The notes under the pieces: model-generated
Told to the model about the DNA's origin: nothing
Databases searched by the model: none
What the model saw: only the letters and a program-made list of their open reading frames with translations
In this document: piece by piece, positions 20,041 to 31,398 of the stretch
Position numbering within the stretch: the first letter of the stretch is position 1
Layout: every line of letters begins with the position of its first letter
DNA from: Hermetia illucens
Lineage: Eukaryota > Arthropoda > Insecta > Diptera > Stratiomyidae
DNA: 64,000 nt
Direction: 5' to 3'
NCBI RefSeq assembly: GCF_905115235.1
Contig: NC_051851.1
Span: 133,808,725-133,872,724, forward strand
Translations under genes and position numbers: made by a program

Positions 20041-22499
20041 AAATTTACAGAATAAGGAAAAAAACTAGTTCTTTTTTTTGCTAAATTTATAATTACTGTA
20101 GAAAATAAAACATGGACACAAGTTTCAACTTAAAAAGATCCTTATTGTTGCCGGGAAAAAGTTGATTGCGGTAAAGTGTCTTAGGAACTTGGTTTTGCTT
20201 CTTGAGGACCAGACAGCCCTTACGTAAGCCACACCTAGCGGCCAAAATGAAAACAACTGACCACGTGCAGCATATTCATGTCAAAACCCCTTAGTAAAAA
20301 TGCTTGAGATGCAATCGAACTATATAATTTCCAAACTCGTCTCTGAGAAAATATAATCTGTCGTCATCATCGAAAGAAAAATGTACCAGCCAGACTGACA
20401 CAAACCTTTTAATTATTCAATAATGTGTCATCATGTTTAGAGAGGTCGGAAAATAAGAAGATAGAATCGACCCAACCTCTCGAAAAAATGACGACTATAT
20501 TCCAGGCGGGGACAATATGTGGAGGCTCAAATATTTTTTTTAAAATCGTTTTTTATGTTAAATGGTTATTATTATTATAAAATGACGCGAATGAAGGCAC
20601 GGGCGTGTAGTAATTTTTTGTGAGTGCTTCTCCGAAACTGAAAATGTGGTTTCGAGTGAAACTTTTCAAAGTTTTAATAATTGATTTTTCAAGATAACGC
20701 TCACTGATGAGATGTTCCAAAATTCTTTCTCGAATACTGGGTCAAATTCCTATTTTCTAAAAGTATATATTTTTAGAAAGGAGTTAACCGAATATTGCAG
20801 CAGATGATCGAGGGTATAATTTAGAAGGCACGTTTGGAGCAGCTACCGGTTATACCTATTGGGACGCGCTCCATTCTTTACGATATAACTTTAGAAATAT
20901 TTTGAATTTCAATAAAAAGCGTTGCTTGCAGTACTAGTCAATAATGTCACATTCATTTCTAACATCAGTTTTCATTCCATTCTCGCCTTCTATAGGTTTT
21001 TATTGTCGTGAATAACCATTGAAATCTATCAAGTTTTTCTTAGGTATTGTTATATACAATTTATCTATTCACCGAAGCCTCTGCTATTTACTTTACGACA
21101 ATTACAACACTTCGCCAGAGTGCACTTCGATAGAGATAAAATTCACCTTCAATTAGCTGCATATAATGGAAAACCCTGATCTTTGTTTCTAATGACTCCT
21201 TCCTTCACTTTTACTAGCACTGTTCGCAGTTGATCCATCTAAACAACGAACATTTAAGCTCGATAAAATGTAACTAATCCATGTTAAGATGAAGAGAAAA
21301 AATAGATCGTGAGCCATTACTCACAGAAAAAACACTAACTTTTATCTAAGCGTAGCGAAGGGAAAAAAAGTAAGAAGGCTTTTCATTGCTCATCGTTGGC
21401 TGGTATGAAGCTAATGGTGAGTACGATATTGACTAATATATTGAGACTAATGCACCACAATATTCCATCTGCAGATAGATTTAAGATATCTTAAGTAAAT
21501 GAATTACGCTGCAAATCACCAGAAATACCGAAAAAATAATATAACACCGAAACCGACCCAAACTTCAAACACAACTTCCAACGATCTATTGCGAATCGAA
21601 CTGCAAAGAAAATGTAAATATTTCATGGATAGTAATAAGTTATTGGTTACATCGTAAATACATAACTTCTTCATATATTTAGTAATTAAAAGTTTAACGA
21701 CGATTTTAACAGTTCCTTCGAATACTTGTCTGTATTACACAATCTCCTTCAAGTTGCTCGGCATAAAAGGCGAGAGTTAATTCGTATTTTTCTCTCAATT
21801 TTTTGACTTATAAATAAAGTGTAAAGTCAAAAGAGGTTGTATGCAAAGTAGGGTTTATCTTCAACGCAAATTAAAGCTACAAAGCGCAATTCTCATGTAG
21901 TCAAACCCCAACACCGTTCAGATAGCCTTCATAGTATCGGCTACAGTAGTAGATCAGAAACTAACTTTGAAATTGATTTGTGGCATCAATCGAATGTTAT
22001 TGAAGTTGTTACTGTTGCGTATATGTTGCGGTATATTAATCAAGCCATTAAAGCTAAAGATCGGGTGCGACCTCCGAATTCTTTCAATCACAGTAGATCT
22101 ACTATAGGCAGTACCCTTACAAAAATTACCCCACTTGCAAATGTGCTTGCAGAAGCTTATCTGTACACATCAGAGACGCTAAACAAGGAGAAGGCATAAT
22201 CTTCGTCAAATCGTATTGGTAAGAAAGAGATCGGTGAGCTTTTGCTATTCTGGTACTACGGCGTGCTCTCCCATATAGCAAAAAGTTGTTTCACGTATTC
22301 ACTTATACATAAGCAAAAACTTGCCAATCTCACCAATGCATTGGCAAGTCCGGGCGGTATGTCAAACACAGCTGATCGGGTTTTCGGTACATCTCGCTCA
22401 TGCTCAAGGGCAAAACAATTTGAAATCGTGTGTATTCGCACTGATTTCCCCCCTTGAGGGGCAAGGGGGAGTGAGGTAGCTGTCTAGTATCTAACTGTG
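20041..22499. other. 2.4 kb without recognised features
   Basis: AT-rich intergenic or intronic sequence. Several short open frames (for example 21978-22199 and 22242-22457) show no domain, compositional or splice support, and I do not call genes from them. Confidence 0.35.
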
Positions 22500-22582
22500 C
22501 TTTCAATCAAGACCGATTCACATGAAATTTGGGGTGTAGATACAGGGTGGGATAGGAAACAAAAGTTATATAACGCTGATGT
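22500..22582 (+). repeat. Inverted-repeat arm, left
   Basis: About 83 bp whose reverse complement aligns with 24014-24095 at roughly 80% by eye. Shared blocks include CAATCGGTCTTGA/AATCGGTCTTGA and CATCNGCG. The arms bracket the Tc1-type transposon. Confidence 0.65.
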
Positions 22583-22716
22583 GGGCCAGTAGATTTTCAA
22601 GAGATTCGGCTAACTGTTAATTTATGTGAGAAAACCACGTTTAGCTTATATTGATTTTTTATTCAAAATTCAGGTAATTTCATTATTTTAATCATAGCTT
22701 AGCATAGTTATTATAC

Positions 22717-23978
22717 AGTGCTCAAAAAAAAATTGTCAACAACGCTCAATAAAATGAACACGAGGGGAAATGTAGGAAAACAATTTCTTTATGCCAGAAT
22801 GGGTTGTAACTTACAAAAGAAACATTATTCAATACAAATGTACAAAAAAAACATGGAGAAAATTGAACCAAATTAGCACAGCCGGAGGAAAATGAAAGAA
22901 AATTCAACTTCACAGTCAAAAAAAAGTATGTCAACACAATGAGATCAATCGCGCTCAAAAAACAGGATCAAAACAGTTTTTGATACTTCGTGCATCCACT
23001 GTTGGCTTTAATTACGGCTAGCAACTGACGAGGCGTCGATTCCACCCGGGTTCAAAGATAATGTCTAGGAAGATTATTCCATTCTTCGAGGAGTCACGTT
23101 CTCGTTTCTGCTTTATTTATAACGGGTGGGCGCTGGCGAATATCGCGGTATAATTGGTCCCATAGGTTTTCAATGGGATTAAGATCCGGTGATTGGGGAG
23201 GCATGGCTAATACTTCAGGACAGTTGTAAAGGAGCCATGCCCGGGATTGCATACGCTTTGTGTTTCGGATCGTTATCCTGGTAAAGCTGGAACGAGTCTT
23301 AAATTCATAGTTTCTCATCACTCTGGCGCAGATTTTCTTTTAAAATTTTGATGTAGTCTTTGTCTTTGTTGTCTTTGTTCTTTCCTTCAATAAACGGCAG
23401 TGCGCCTACCCCTAACGCCGCGAAACAAACTTGTATAATGTTCACATCCACATCTTTCTCATTAAATTCAGTGCTTGATTTTCGCCAGACTTTTACCTTC
23501 CCGTCGCTACCGAACAAATTGAATTTAGACTCGTCGCAGAAGATAACCGTTTTCCAAAAACTTCCGTCCTTCAAAAAATACTTTTCTGCAAACTTGAGGC
23601 GCTTTTTCTTATTCACTGAGGAGATGTACGGTATTGCGAGCAGTTCGGGAATTAAAACCGGTACCAGTTTCTAATTGTTTGACCCGAAATTTGCTTACAG
23701 TATGTTTTGGTGAACTCTCGACTAACCAATTCACCATTTACTTTAGGGTTACATTGAACTTTTCGAAGGATAACTCGCTTGTCTTGCAACGACATTTTTT
23801 CAGGTCGACCAGAGCGCGGTTTCCTGTCAATCCTATCCTCGTTTTTATAAGCCCGGAGAAAACGTTTTCGAATTAAAAATCACCAACTGGCGCTTTTCAA
23901 ATGAAACATCAAGGGATTTAGGCGACATCTTTCACCTTTTATTTTACGCGGCCACTCGGGTAACAATTTCACATAAAC
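22717..23978 (-). mobile_element. Tc1-type DNA transposon (degraded)
   Basis: The left terminus reads TA|CAGTGCTCAAAAAAAAATTG, a Tc1-like inverted terminal repeat next to a TA target. A second partial copy of the terminal motif (GTCAACACAATGAG..CGCTCAAAA) lies near 22930, as in subterminal repeats of this group. The right terminus is decayed (complement of CAGTTTATGTGAAATTGTTA near 23960-23978). It encloses a broken transposase on the minus strand. Confidence 0.75.
23094..23928 (-). pseudogene. Tc1-type transposase pseudogene
   Basis: The start ATG at 23928 opens MSPKSLDVSFEKRQLV. The DNA-binding part shows RKPRSGRPEKMSLQDKR (the GRPR-like hook between helix-turn-helix motifs). The catalytic part shows TVIFCDESKFNLFGSDG (first Asp), VWRKSSTEFNEKDV, and SPDLNPIENLWDQL (third acidic residue, Glu, as in the D,D34E group). 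The second Asp region is decayed. Several frameshifts and stops divide the gene, so the element is not autonomous. Confidence 0.8.
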
Positions 23979-23986
23979 TGCGTCGC

Positions 23987-24006
23987 GGGGGGGGGGGGGG
24001 GGGGGG
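23987..24006 (+). repeat. Poly(G) tract, 20 bases
   Basis: Uninterrupted run of 20 G between the right end of the Tc1 element and the right inverted-repeat arm. The length may not be reliable in the assembly. Confidence 0.8.
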
Positions 24007-24013
24007 AGGCGAA

Positions 24014-24095
24014 CATCTGCGCTAGATAACTGTTGTTTCTTATGCCACCCTCTACACCCACCCCAAATTGCATGTCAATCGGTCTTGACTGGAAG
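24014..24095 (-). repeat. Inverted-repeat arm, right
   Basis: Partner of 22500-22582 in opposite orientation. It starts CATCTGCGCTAGATAACTG and ends TCGGTCTTGACTGGAAG. Confidence 0.65.
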
Positions 24096-24884
24096 GATTC
24101 GGAGGTCGTACCCAGTTTTCAGCTTTAATGACTGGACTATCACGACCTATATAGATTTTAATAGATAGTTTTTTGATCGAGCCTGATGACGCTAAAGGTG
24201 TAAATTAAAACCAAACCCGGCAATGAACATCACCTTCTGTCGCGTTGACTGGCATCTCTCGATAATTCGATGGCATACTCTTTTCTGACCACCATAATAC
24301 GCGGAGCGTTAAACCTATCTAACTCAAAGTGAATAAGTTTCAGGTTTATACCAAGTTTAGTCCATCCGTTATTCACCGTCGACATACTTACGTCGAAACC
24401 GTTTAGAGAAAATTAAGGCTTCATTTCCCCACTGAAAATTGAAAAGTTCTTCCCGCGCACGCTTTAATTTATGTTAAAACTTCACCACAGATCTTTGATT
24501 TGTCTTGAAAGATAGTTAATTTGTTTTCAAACATGGTTATTCATTTATTAGACTTAATTTTATTTGTTAAAAGATTAATTTAATTTATTAGAACGGTAAT
24601 TTTATTTGCAATAGAATTAATTTGATATGTTTAAACGTTAATTTAATTTGATGAATTATGGATTCATTTTGCAAATGTTATATATATTTATTTAAGAATA
24701 TCACTTGAGCCTTAGTCCGGTTGTACTTGATGGCAGCCTACGCTAATTTTGAGGTGCAGCATTGAGAAAGAGGTACCATAATTTCGAAATTCGGCTTGAA
24801 AAAAAAACATATACAAGTCTTAAGGGTGCAGAGTGGCAATTCACTGGTGGAAAGTTTTCGTTACGGTTCTCCGCATCGCGCTAA
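24096..24884. other. No gene recognised
   Basis: AT-rich spacer with several TTAATTTNATTTG-like degenerate tandem phrases at about 24530-24660. No coding support. Confidence 0.4.
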
Positions 24885-25091
24885 TTCCAGTCATGCTATT
24901 GGGAAGTATCGTCCCACGTACTTGAGGAGGGCAACCAAACCCAACTCTGTAAGAAATCTATTTGAAGTGACTCTTGCCATGAAGCCCGAAGTTTTCTGGT
25001 ACCATGTGAACCGGGGTGGGCCCATAAGAACATATGTTCCAGGAGAATTCTTGGGATGTTCTCGACTCGGCTATTTACGGTTGGAACCCTT
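24885..25091 (+). repeat. Unclassified dispersed repeat X, partial copy
   Basis: Matches the first ~200 bp of the repeat at 30078-30565. Shared phrases include GTATCGTCCC, CACGTACT, CGAGGAG/TGAGGAG, CTGAAGTAG/TTGAAGTGA and CATATGTT. It ends where the decayed RTE-1 copy H begins. Confidence 0.55.
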
Positions 25092-25565
25092 ATGAGTCTA
25101 CCATGTTTTCTTTTGTTTATATTATAAATATTAACCTCATAGACTTTCCAGGCCCCATCTTTAGGTGACCCATCCACCGCAACTTATCGCTCATAAATTT
25201 CCTCGTTATATAGAGCACCCTTCTGTGGAATAGGAAAAACTATTCACAGGATTTTTCTCTGAAATGCAGCTAAGAGTTCGGAATTTTTCATCATAAAAAT
25301 AAGAGCAAGTCCCCGAGGAGCACGAGGACTGGCAAAAGCTTCGACCTTATTTCGTCGTCATAGCCGTTATAGATTGTGATTTTCGACCCTAGATAGGAGC
25401 AAATTCAACAGTTCCAAAGTTGAATTCTTCTATCTTTATTGTACTCAGTTGGGAAGTGCTAATTGATGTTATTTTTTGGTTTTTGATGCTGACATTGCCA
25501 CCATGAATTTCGTCTTGTCTTCGTTAATGTGCTACCCAAGTTCTCGCACAGCTCTCACAGTGCAT
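25092..25565 (-). mobile_element. RTE-1 LINE copy H (old, heavily decayed)
   Basis: The plus strand keeps the order of the family's complement: TAGACTTTCCAGGCCCCATC, GTGACCCATCCACCGCAACTT, CGAGGACTGGCAAAAGC, GTTATAGATTGTGATTTTCG and CTGACATTGCCACCATGAA. It covers the RT C-terminal third. Divergence from copy C is clearly greater than for the other copies, which makes this the oldest recognisable insertion of the family in the window. Confidence 0.8.
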
Positions 25566-26038
25566 CGTCTAGTGGACAAACATCGAAAATTGAAAAATAG
25601 GTTTACGAGTTTTTACCATTGTTTATATTTTTTATTACATAACAATGGCAAAGTTAAGGATTCATTCCTTTTTAAATAATCGCTACATCAGCTGACCTTT
25701 ACCTTTCGCGCGAAGCGGCTCATATTTTTAATAGAAGCTCATCTCCGAATATGGAATATATTTAGCAGGGTATATACTTTCAAATAGTAGTTTTGAAATA
25801 AAATATTTGTGTCACTAAATTGTCTTGCTGGCCTGTAAATTTAGAATAATCACCATCATTCAAGTTGTAACTTTGAAGAGGCTTTTAAAAAAGTCTCCAA
25901 ATATTCTTTCGTACTTTTTTCACATTTCAGTTGCTTCATGTATACACTTTAATTGCCATATAGTTTGTGTGCGTCCGACTGCGACTTTTGAGGTTATATC
26001 ATTTGTTAATTCGGTATACACGCACCCCCCCCCCCCCC
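25566..26038. other. Spacer ending in a C14 tract
   Basis: No gene. A run of 14 C (26025-26038) sits exactly at the 5' junction of RTE-1 copy D. Confidence 0.5.
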
Positions 26039-26985
26039 ATTCAACATCAACAACGGTCTACGACAAGGGGATACCCTATCATGCGTCCTCTTTAACCTGG
26101 CCCTGGAGAAAGTGATTCGCGATGTAAATGCGAGAGGCACCATCCTCTTCAAGTCCACCCAACTACTGGCCTATGCTAACGATATCGACATCATGGGAAG
26201 AACAACCCGAGACGTACAGTCTACCTTAATCCAGATCGGGCAGGCGGCACGAGATCTTGGGCTGCACATCAATAAAGGCAAAACAAAATATTTGGTGGCA
26301 ACATCAACACCAAAAACCAAGCAACCAACAACATCAAATCGCACTGGTCAAATGGGAAGAATAAAGATAGGAGACCGTTAATAATTTCTCCTATTTAGGG
26401 TTGAAAATCACAACCGATAACAGCTACGATGATGAAATCCGCGCACGGTTGTTGGCAGCCAGCAGAGCCTATTTCAGCTTACAAAAACTGTTCCGCTCGA
26501 AACGTCTCACCATAGGGTCAAAGCTCTTATTGTACAAGACAATGATCTTGCCAGTCCTCATGTATTCCTCGGAGACTTGGGTTCTTAGCAAGAAAAATTG
26601 CAAACTCTTGGCTACGTTCAAGAGAAGAATACTCCAAAGAATTTTTGGTCTCCTACATGAGGATGAACGATTGCGTAGCCTACATAGCAACGAAATTTAT
26701 GAGCGATACCATGACCATCACGTTGTGGATAAAATCAAGTTGCGGTGGGCGGGTCACTTAATCCGTATGGATGAGGATGATCCAGCCCGGATAGTCTATA
26801 AGGGCAATATCTATGATAGAAAAAGAAGACGAGTCAAACCCTGCCTGAGATGGAACGATGGCGTAGGTCAGGACACCAGACAGCTTTTAGGGATACCGAA
26901 TTGGTGGACCTCGGCGCAAAACTGAGTTCCTTATTAAGGCAGCCCTAGACCGGATACCGGTTGTTGCGCCGTTGATGATGATGAT
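26039..26985 (+). mobile_element. RTE-1 LINE copy D (5' truncated)
   Basis: Starts inside the RT (ATTCAACATCAACAACGG, encoding the NNGLRQGD block) and runs to the 3' tail with GATGATGATGATAT. Visible blocks are ANDIDIMGRTTRDV (first Asp of the YADD motif changed to Asn), SKLLLYKTMILPVLMYSSE, RWAGHLIRMDEDDPARIVY and IPNWWTSAQN. At least one frame break lies near 26380. No clear target duplication was found. Confidence 0.9.
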
Positions 26986-27496
26986 ATCAGTGTCAATTAC
27001 CAGAGTTTAGTAGTAGTGGTAGTAACCAATATTATAGGCTTGCGTGCACGTTGGTACCAGCGGTTTTTAATTTATATATATATATGTATGCTTTTGTGCA
27101 CGGAATAAAGTGCATGAAGATCCGGTAGATAAATTTAGATGCGTACACATATATGTATGCATTGGCATGCGATAATAGTCAATGTTTGCTTATTTAGGAT
27201 GAATACGATATTTGTCTTTGATATGTATGTACAAATAAGTATCTTGGAGTTTGGCAAAATATGAAGCAATATTTTGTACTGTTAGCTATGCAGGATTGGA
27301 AAATCGTCCATAGAGGGTTGAGATGAACACAAAACTTTAAATTTGAAGCGCGAAGCTTCCGACATCTCGACCAGTTTTTGGTTAGAATGTCACATTTGTT
27401 CCTGACATTCTCTCCAAATTTTACTAAATTATAACAAAAACGAATCCACAAAAAGGAGTTTGTATTAGATTTCATTTAATATCAGACAAAAAAGAA
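26986..27496. other. No gene recognised
   Basis: AT-rich spacer with a short (TA)n stretch near 27075. Confidence 0.4.
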
Positions 27497-27975
27497 CTCC
27501 GTTATGAAATTGCTTCACGCATTAGCGCAACCTGGGCGTGGTGGTGTTCCACCACTGGCGTCCTATGTGCTCGAACTATCAATGTATGTCTCAAACCCAA
27601 AATTTATCAAAGTGTCGTTCGCTCTGTCGCTCTCCATGGTCCACAGTCTTGGCCGCCTATAAAAGACAATGAAGGGCACCTCGCAGTAATGGAGACGAAG
27701 ATGTTACTTTGGACCCGTAACCTAACAATTCATGATTAAATTCGATTGATATGAGGTTGCACCGATCGTGGAAAAATTGCGAGAGAGGCATCTTCGATGG
27801 TATGTATGGTCACGTAATTCGCGCGAACGAGACTTCACTTGCCAAGATTGATCTGAACATCGAGGACGATAGGAAAAGACCAATAAGCCAGCCGAAGCAA
27901 CGGTGGTTTGACACGCTGGATGGTGATTTGAAAACCTCGCGACCGCAATCAGGTCAATCCTTTGACAGAACAAAA
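27497..27975 (+). mobile_element. RTE-2 LINE fragment, C-terminal end
   Basis: A second RTE-like family. The plus strand shows RGIFDGMYGHVIRANETSLA, KIDLNIEDDRKRPISQPKQ and RWFDTLDGDLKTSRPQS, matching the minus-strand block at 38.9-39.17 kb (FVIRANGNSPAKIGLNI). It is the post-RT C-terminus, with frame breaks in the upstream part (CLKPKIYQSVVRSVALHG near 27600). Confidence 0.7.
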
Positions 27976-28699
27976 TACATAAACCAACCGATCAAGACGA
28001 ACTGGGGACCGAATTTATTACTCGGATTATTGCTGCATTTATAGTAAATTTTCCGATTGTCGAAAAAACAAAAGATGACGATTAAAAAGCCATTGTGAGA
28101 ATTCTCGAACAAGATGAGGGTTTATTCGGGCATGTAAATGGCGCGCTACGAATGAGCCTATACCGAAAAAACCTAGTTTTCAGCCGAAAAAGGTCTTCAT
28201 CGGTTGCAACGATGTTTAGGAAGAAAATCACTGGCGGCGAAAATTTCATCTTTTGTTGAATCAAATCGAAAATAAAATAATTTTTATTGTAAATCATTGT
28301 TTTTTATACATGTATTATATATGTGTGGTGTGATTGAATGATGAATAAACAACATTAGCAGTAGCTAAGCCAGAGAGAAAAATTGTTCAACATATGGAAA
28401 TGCCTACTAAGTGCCAAAAATCAACATTAAAGATGTCAATCTGCTTTTTGTTTTAGTTTTAATTAGCCTTTGACAAATTTCAAACCAAAAGTAGCTTCCG
28501 TCTGTCGATTGGACGTTATGTTTTTTTATCAATTCATATATATAAATGGGTATGTATTTCACGGTAATGATTATCTAGTGCCTACGTAGATTTTTTAATT
28601 AAGAAGATGTTTTTGCCCCGGAACCGGAAACTATCAAAGTGATAATTTTTCGGTGTTGGTGGCAGCAAAAAAAGTTTAAATATCTGATTCAACGTGAAA
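27976..28699. other. No gene recognised
   Basis: AT-rich spacer between the RTE-2 fragment and hairpin-ended element copy 3. Its first bases may be RTE-2 3' sequence. Confidence 0.35.
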
Positions 28700-29051
28700 A
28701 CAAGTCGGAATACCGAAAGTTATGCGCTTCGGGTATAAAGGTTCTGTTTTTATCTTAGGTGAGGAAATTTCTATGCACGTTTTTTTTCTTATGTAGGAAT
28801 ATTTTGTTCTTTGGTTCCATTTGTACATAACTCGCAATGTATATGCGTTAATTATGTCAGACTAATTACTTCAATGTAATACTCAATATTGTGCTCTATA
28901 TTATCGAGTTTTGTTTAATATCCTGGTTTCTGACAAGCTTACTAAATATGGTAATATATTTATTATACTAAATAGACAGACGAATAGAAAAATAGACAGA
29001 AAGACAGTGATCCGATTGCTTGTTTTGTTTTACATAAATCCTTAAAAAAAC
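28700..29051 (+). mobile_element. Hairpin-ended (GACA)n element, copy 3 (short)
   Basis: Starts ACAAGTCGGAATACCGAAAG and ends GTTTTACATAAATCCTTAAAAA after a decayed AGACA tract. At about 350 bp it lacks much of the interior found in copies 1 and 4. Confidence 0.6.
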
Positions 29052-30077
29052 ACCAATGACTTCTCGACAGTTAGAAAATGATAATCACCAGAGAACTCGA
29101 CAAGAGAACACAGCCTGTACTGACTGGCCATGATTACCCGCTAGCGACCAGGATCCTGCATCAAGTATTCAAGAACGGTGACGAGAAGAGGACCATATAC
29201 AGGCTACCAAAGACTAAATTTTTAAATAATTTCTGACACCAAACGTTCGCAGTTCTGCTCATTCCCTCTGTGAATGAACAACTTTCACACCGCGTCATGT
29301 GATGAGAAAATACCACCAGATACTAGTCGGACCTAAGCAAATCCCATAAGATCCATTTTTCTCCATTTTCTAATGCGGGGAACAGAGCACAAATCTTCCT
29401 GACGTACATCAGTCACCCTTTACGAGAATTAGTGCTTTGCAACAAATACATAAATGACACCTTAATCATATTGAAAACTGAAGAACTTGATTTAGCTCTT
29501 TGAGATTTCTTTCTGTTCAATTGACTCGCAGAATAAATACGAGAAATGCGTTTCTGCAGTCGTGATTGAAGTCATGAAAAAATTGAAGATATTTCTGATG
29601 GACGTACCAAACACCACAAAAACCGTTTCCAAAATTAAATCAAATGTTGGCTAAGTACATTACAGTCGATGGGGATAACTTGTGTATTCAATTTAAATTA
29701 GAGTCATTGCTAGAATTGTGGAAAAAGAAAATATTCTAATGACTATTATGACTTTATAGCAACAGAGCTTTTTAAAATTAAGTCGCTTGTCTTATTTCTT
29801 CTACCAGGGTGAGATTTTTCCATCTCCGTAGAAAAAAGAAGTGTCCTCACACAATTGCCGACCATTACAAACGTTGAAGAATCGAGAAATCATGCAAAAA
29901 AAACATCCACAAAGCGGCCTCCCGCTTACCAGGGACAACCTAGATACTTGGAATCACAATGTCCAAATGAAAATTGCAACCGGGAAGCAAGAAAAGCGAA
30001 CGATTTTACCCGATGTTACATTTCAAGCAGAATCCACATGCCCTAACGAGATTTGAAGCAAGTCCTCCTGCCAACGC
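29052..30077. other. About 1 kb without recognised features
   Basis: No domain or splice evidence. Short frames at 29841-30056 are overlapping and look random. Confidence 0.35.
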
Positions 30078-30565
30078 AACAAGAGTATCGTCCCCACGTA
30101 CTCGAGGAGAGCGATCAGGCCCGAGTCCGTAAGGGACTCATCTGAAGTAGTTCTTCCCACGAAGCGTCACCCGATGTTATCTGGTGCCATGAGAACTGGG
30201 ATGGTCCTCTGAGCGCATATGTTACCGGAAAATTCCTGAAAAATATGCTATCGATCCGATTATTTGCGGTTGACCCTTTTTGGGGGAGGTTCATGGTGGT
30301 TATGCCCATATGGCGGGCAGAGCTCCTTGTGGACTCAAGCGTGGAGTTGGATTGTACGACTCGGGCAATGTACCCCTTAGTTGCGGTAGAGGTGTTAGGA
30401 CTCCTAGCATCTACTGGTATAAATGGTGAGCATGCAATCAATATAAACTTGTACCACTGTACTATAGTTATGGCGGGGCTCTGATTGTGATCTCCAAATT
30501 AATCCGTGTCCGAAGAAAACCATGTGATTATGCCCATATGGCAAGTACTCACGTTACCCCCCAGA
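30078..30565 (+). repeat. Unclassified dispersed repeat X, longest copy
   Basis: About 0.47-0.49 kb of non-coding sequence that aligns over most of its length with the minus-strand segment 61003-61480, and over its first ~200 bp with 24885-25091. Matching phrases with the 61-kb copy include GCGATCAG, GGGACTCATCT/GAGACTCATCT, GCATCTACTGGTAT/GCATCCACCAGTAT, GGGGCTCTGATTGTG and ATCAATCCGTGT/ATTAATCCGTGT. I see no open frame, no tRNA-like boxes and no obvious terminal inverted repeat, so its class is unknown. Confidence 0.55.
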
Positions 30566-31100
30566 ACCTTTATGCCAGCGCAACAAAAGTCGAGAAAGCC
30601 TTCAAACAAAACCTGACTACATCGCAAATGAGCTCTGCCAATCTGGTTATTGAAGAGGATAGAACACCATCTGACTGATAACTAAGCACGCACGTTCCAA
30701 TCTGGAAACAAGTCGGAATACGGGAAGCTGGTGCTTCGGATGTAAAGGTTTTGTGTTCATCATATGTAAGAAACTTCCTACATACATTTTTCCATTCGTA
30801 TATGGCTAAAAACCCAAAATATTCCTTTATACTTTTTTCAAACTACAAGAAATACGACCTCTCATACACGTGAGCTCACTTTGTTGTGGTATTGACAAAT
30901 TGATATGTTATGATGACGTCGTACACGTTATTTACACAAAATATAAGTTTCACCTTCTATAACTTTGTTAATAATAGTTTGATTTCCTTCAAACTTGCCA
31001 AAGTTATGCCTTATGTTATCCTTTATGCAAGTACCAAATGTAGTATTGTAGTTCTAGCATGAACTTAAGGGGGTTTCCGGCTACATTTCTAAAATATGCT

Positions 31101-31113
31101 AATATACTATTAT
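31101..31113. repeat. Target-site duplication of the SINE, left
   Basis: AATATACTATTAT, identical to 31399-31411. Confidence 0.88.
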
Positions 31114-31398
31114 ATAATAATCGCTGGCGCAACAATCCATATTGGATCAGGGCCTTGAAGTGTGTTAGAGCACTCCATTCAAGACCGTAACGGTACACTA
31201 GGAGGCAATGTGGTCAGCATTACGCTCGCCCGAGATTATTACCCTGATTTGACTCAGGTACTCATTCACAGCTGACTCGACTGGTATCCGACGTCAAATC
31301 ACGATGCAAATTCCACTGCTACCAGTGAGATTTGAACCGCGACCTTCCATATGACAGCCTAGTGCTCTAACCACTGAGCTATCCGGACAACAGTGGAC
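31114..31398 (-). mobile_element. tRNA-derived SINE with an RTE-1-like 3' end
   Basis: About 285 bp, transcribed leftward. The tRNA-like head (complement of about 31320-31390) has TAGCTCAGTGGTTAGAGC and GGTTCAAATCTC, the A and B boxes of an RNA polymerase III promoter, about 40 bases apart. A unique body follows. The 3' end (left side) reads ATCCA-ATA-TGGAT, TTGTTGCGCC, then GATTATTAT, matching the RTE-1 LINE tail in position, hairpin and 3' flank. Exact 13-bp duplications bracket it. It is not a working tRNA gene: the acceptor stem is not closed after the B box. Confidence 0.88.
31328..31381 (-). promoter_or_regulatory. Internal pol III promoter of the SINE (A and B boxes)
   Basis: The A box TAGCTCAGTGG is the complement of 31371-31381, and the B box GGTTCAAATCT is the complement of 31328-31338. 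Both agree with the tRNA consensus, so the SINE could have been transcribed by RNA polymerase III. Confidence 0.8.

Noticed and set aside
21978-22199. A 73-codon plus-strand gene
   Set aside because: The residue pattern looks random and no start context or splice signal supports it.
22242-22457. Paired open frames on both strands near 22.3 kb
   Set aside because: No domain, no coding-like pattern, and no support from neighbours.
31320-31390. A tRNA gene on the minus strand
   Set aside because: A and B boxes are present, but the acceptor stem does not close after the B box and the unit continues into a SINE body with a LINE-like tail and target duplications.
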